11,860 nt of DNA from NCBI GenBank assembly GCA_964526295.1, contig CAZGKW010000075.1, positions 1 through 11,860 on the forward strand, given 5' to 3'. Positions 11,797 through 11,860 of the stretch are shown here, piece by piece. The position numbers were made by a program, and so were the translations under genes. The notes under the pieces are model-generated. The model saw only the letters and a list, made by a program, of their open reading frames with translations, ran no database searches and was not told the origin of the DNA. The first letter of the stretch is position 1. Each line of letters opens with the position of its first letter. This DNA comes from CAZGKW01 sp964526295 (GTDB lineage: Bacteria > Planctomycetota > Phycisphaerae > FEN-1346).

Positions 11797-11860
11797 GCGC
11801 GGCGGGCTGTCCAAAGGAAAGCGCGGCGGGCTGTCTAAAGGAAAGCGCGGCGGGCTGTCC
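11797..11860 (-). repeat. 24-bp tandem repeat running off the window
   Basis: Two full 24-bp units (11797-11820 and 11821-11844) and 16 bp of a third (11845-11860) each contain GCGCGGCGGGCTGTC followed by YAAAGGAAA. They differ at one base (C or T). A degenerate preceding unit is visible near 11780-11796. On the minus strand the core GACAGCCCGCCGCGCT matches the left array's GACTGCCCGCCGCGCT. The array probably continues beyond the window. Confidence 0.8.

Noticed and set aside
10822..11814. N-terminal extension of the lipoprotein frame
   Set aside because: It is antisense to the SGNH hydrolase, and a strong ribosome-binding site and signal peptide mark the start at 10821.

Overview
The window is about 70% G+C, densely coded DNA from a bacterium that is most likely a planctomycete (Planctomycetota, possibly Phycisphaerae). 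The best taxonomic marker is the pseudopilin-like gene at 9000-10196. It pairs an N-terminal prepilin helix with a C-terminal H-x9-DG motif (H363, D373-G374), a combination typical of Planctomycetota and relatives. A run of exactly 100 N at 6-105 inside a tandem repeat points to a scaffolded draft assembly.

Layout. 1-652: GC-rich tandem repeat array of 49-51 bp units, each carrying a perfect or near-perfect hairpin. 669-761: a sigma-28-like promoter followed at once by a short transcript ending in a strong intrinsic terminator. 871-1459: a sigma-70-type promoter and a short flavodoxin-like gene. 1475-1602: a second sigma-28-like promoter and a nested-stem RNA candidate ending in six T. 1735-2423 (minus): a DUF6429-type small gene behind a metallo-beta-lactamase-fold gene that appears broken by an internal deletion. 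2603-5949: a strong promoter and rnfC-rnfD-rnfG, the flavin and Fe-S half of an Rnf (ion-translocating ferredoxin:NAD+ oxidoreductase) complex, with rnfE, rnfA and rnfB absent. 6073-6600: scpB (chromosome segregation). 6676-8739 (minus): larA-like nickel-pincer racemase gene, then a precorrin-2 dehydrogenase/sirohydrochlorin ferrochelatase gene. 8895-10196: promoter and H-x9-DG pseudopilin. 10207-10821 (minus): unknown lipoprotein. 10939-11694: promoter and SGNH/GDSL hydrolase. 11743-11860: a hairpin and a 24-bp tandem repeat running off the window.

Functionally this is mostly a mosaic of short, independently promoted housekeeping and accessory units. The coherent system is the partial Rnf operon: RnfC (NADH/FMN and two 4Fe-4S clusters), RnfD (membrane, covalent flavin) and RnfG (covalent flavin) overlap or lie close together behind one promoter. 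The missing E/A/B subunits would have to be encoded elsewhere.

The most unusual content is non-coding. There are two tiny promoter-RNA-terminator units sharing a sigma-28-like promoter. Related palindromic elements supply the stop codons of rnfD and rnfG. A pair of related hairpins with compensatory base changes sits in inverted orientation at the ends of two convergent genes. The repeats at the two window ends share one core in opposite orientation. Everything was read by eye; family assignments rest on remembered motifs, not on database searches.
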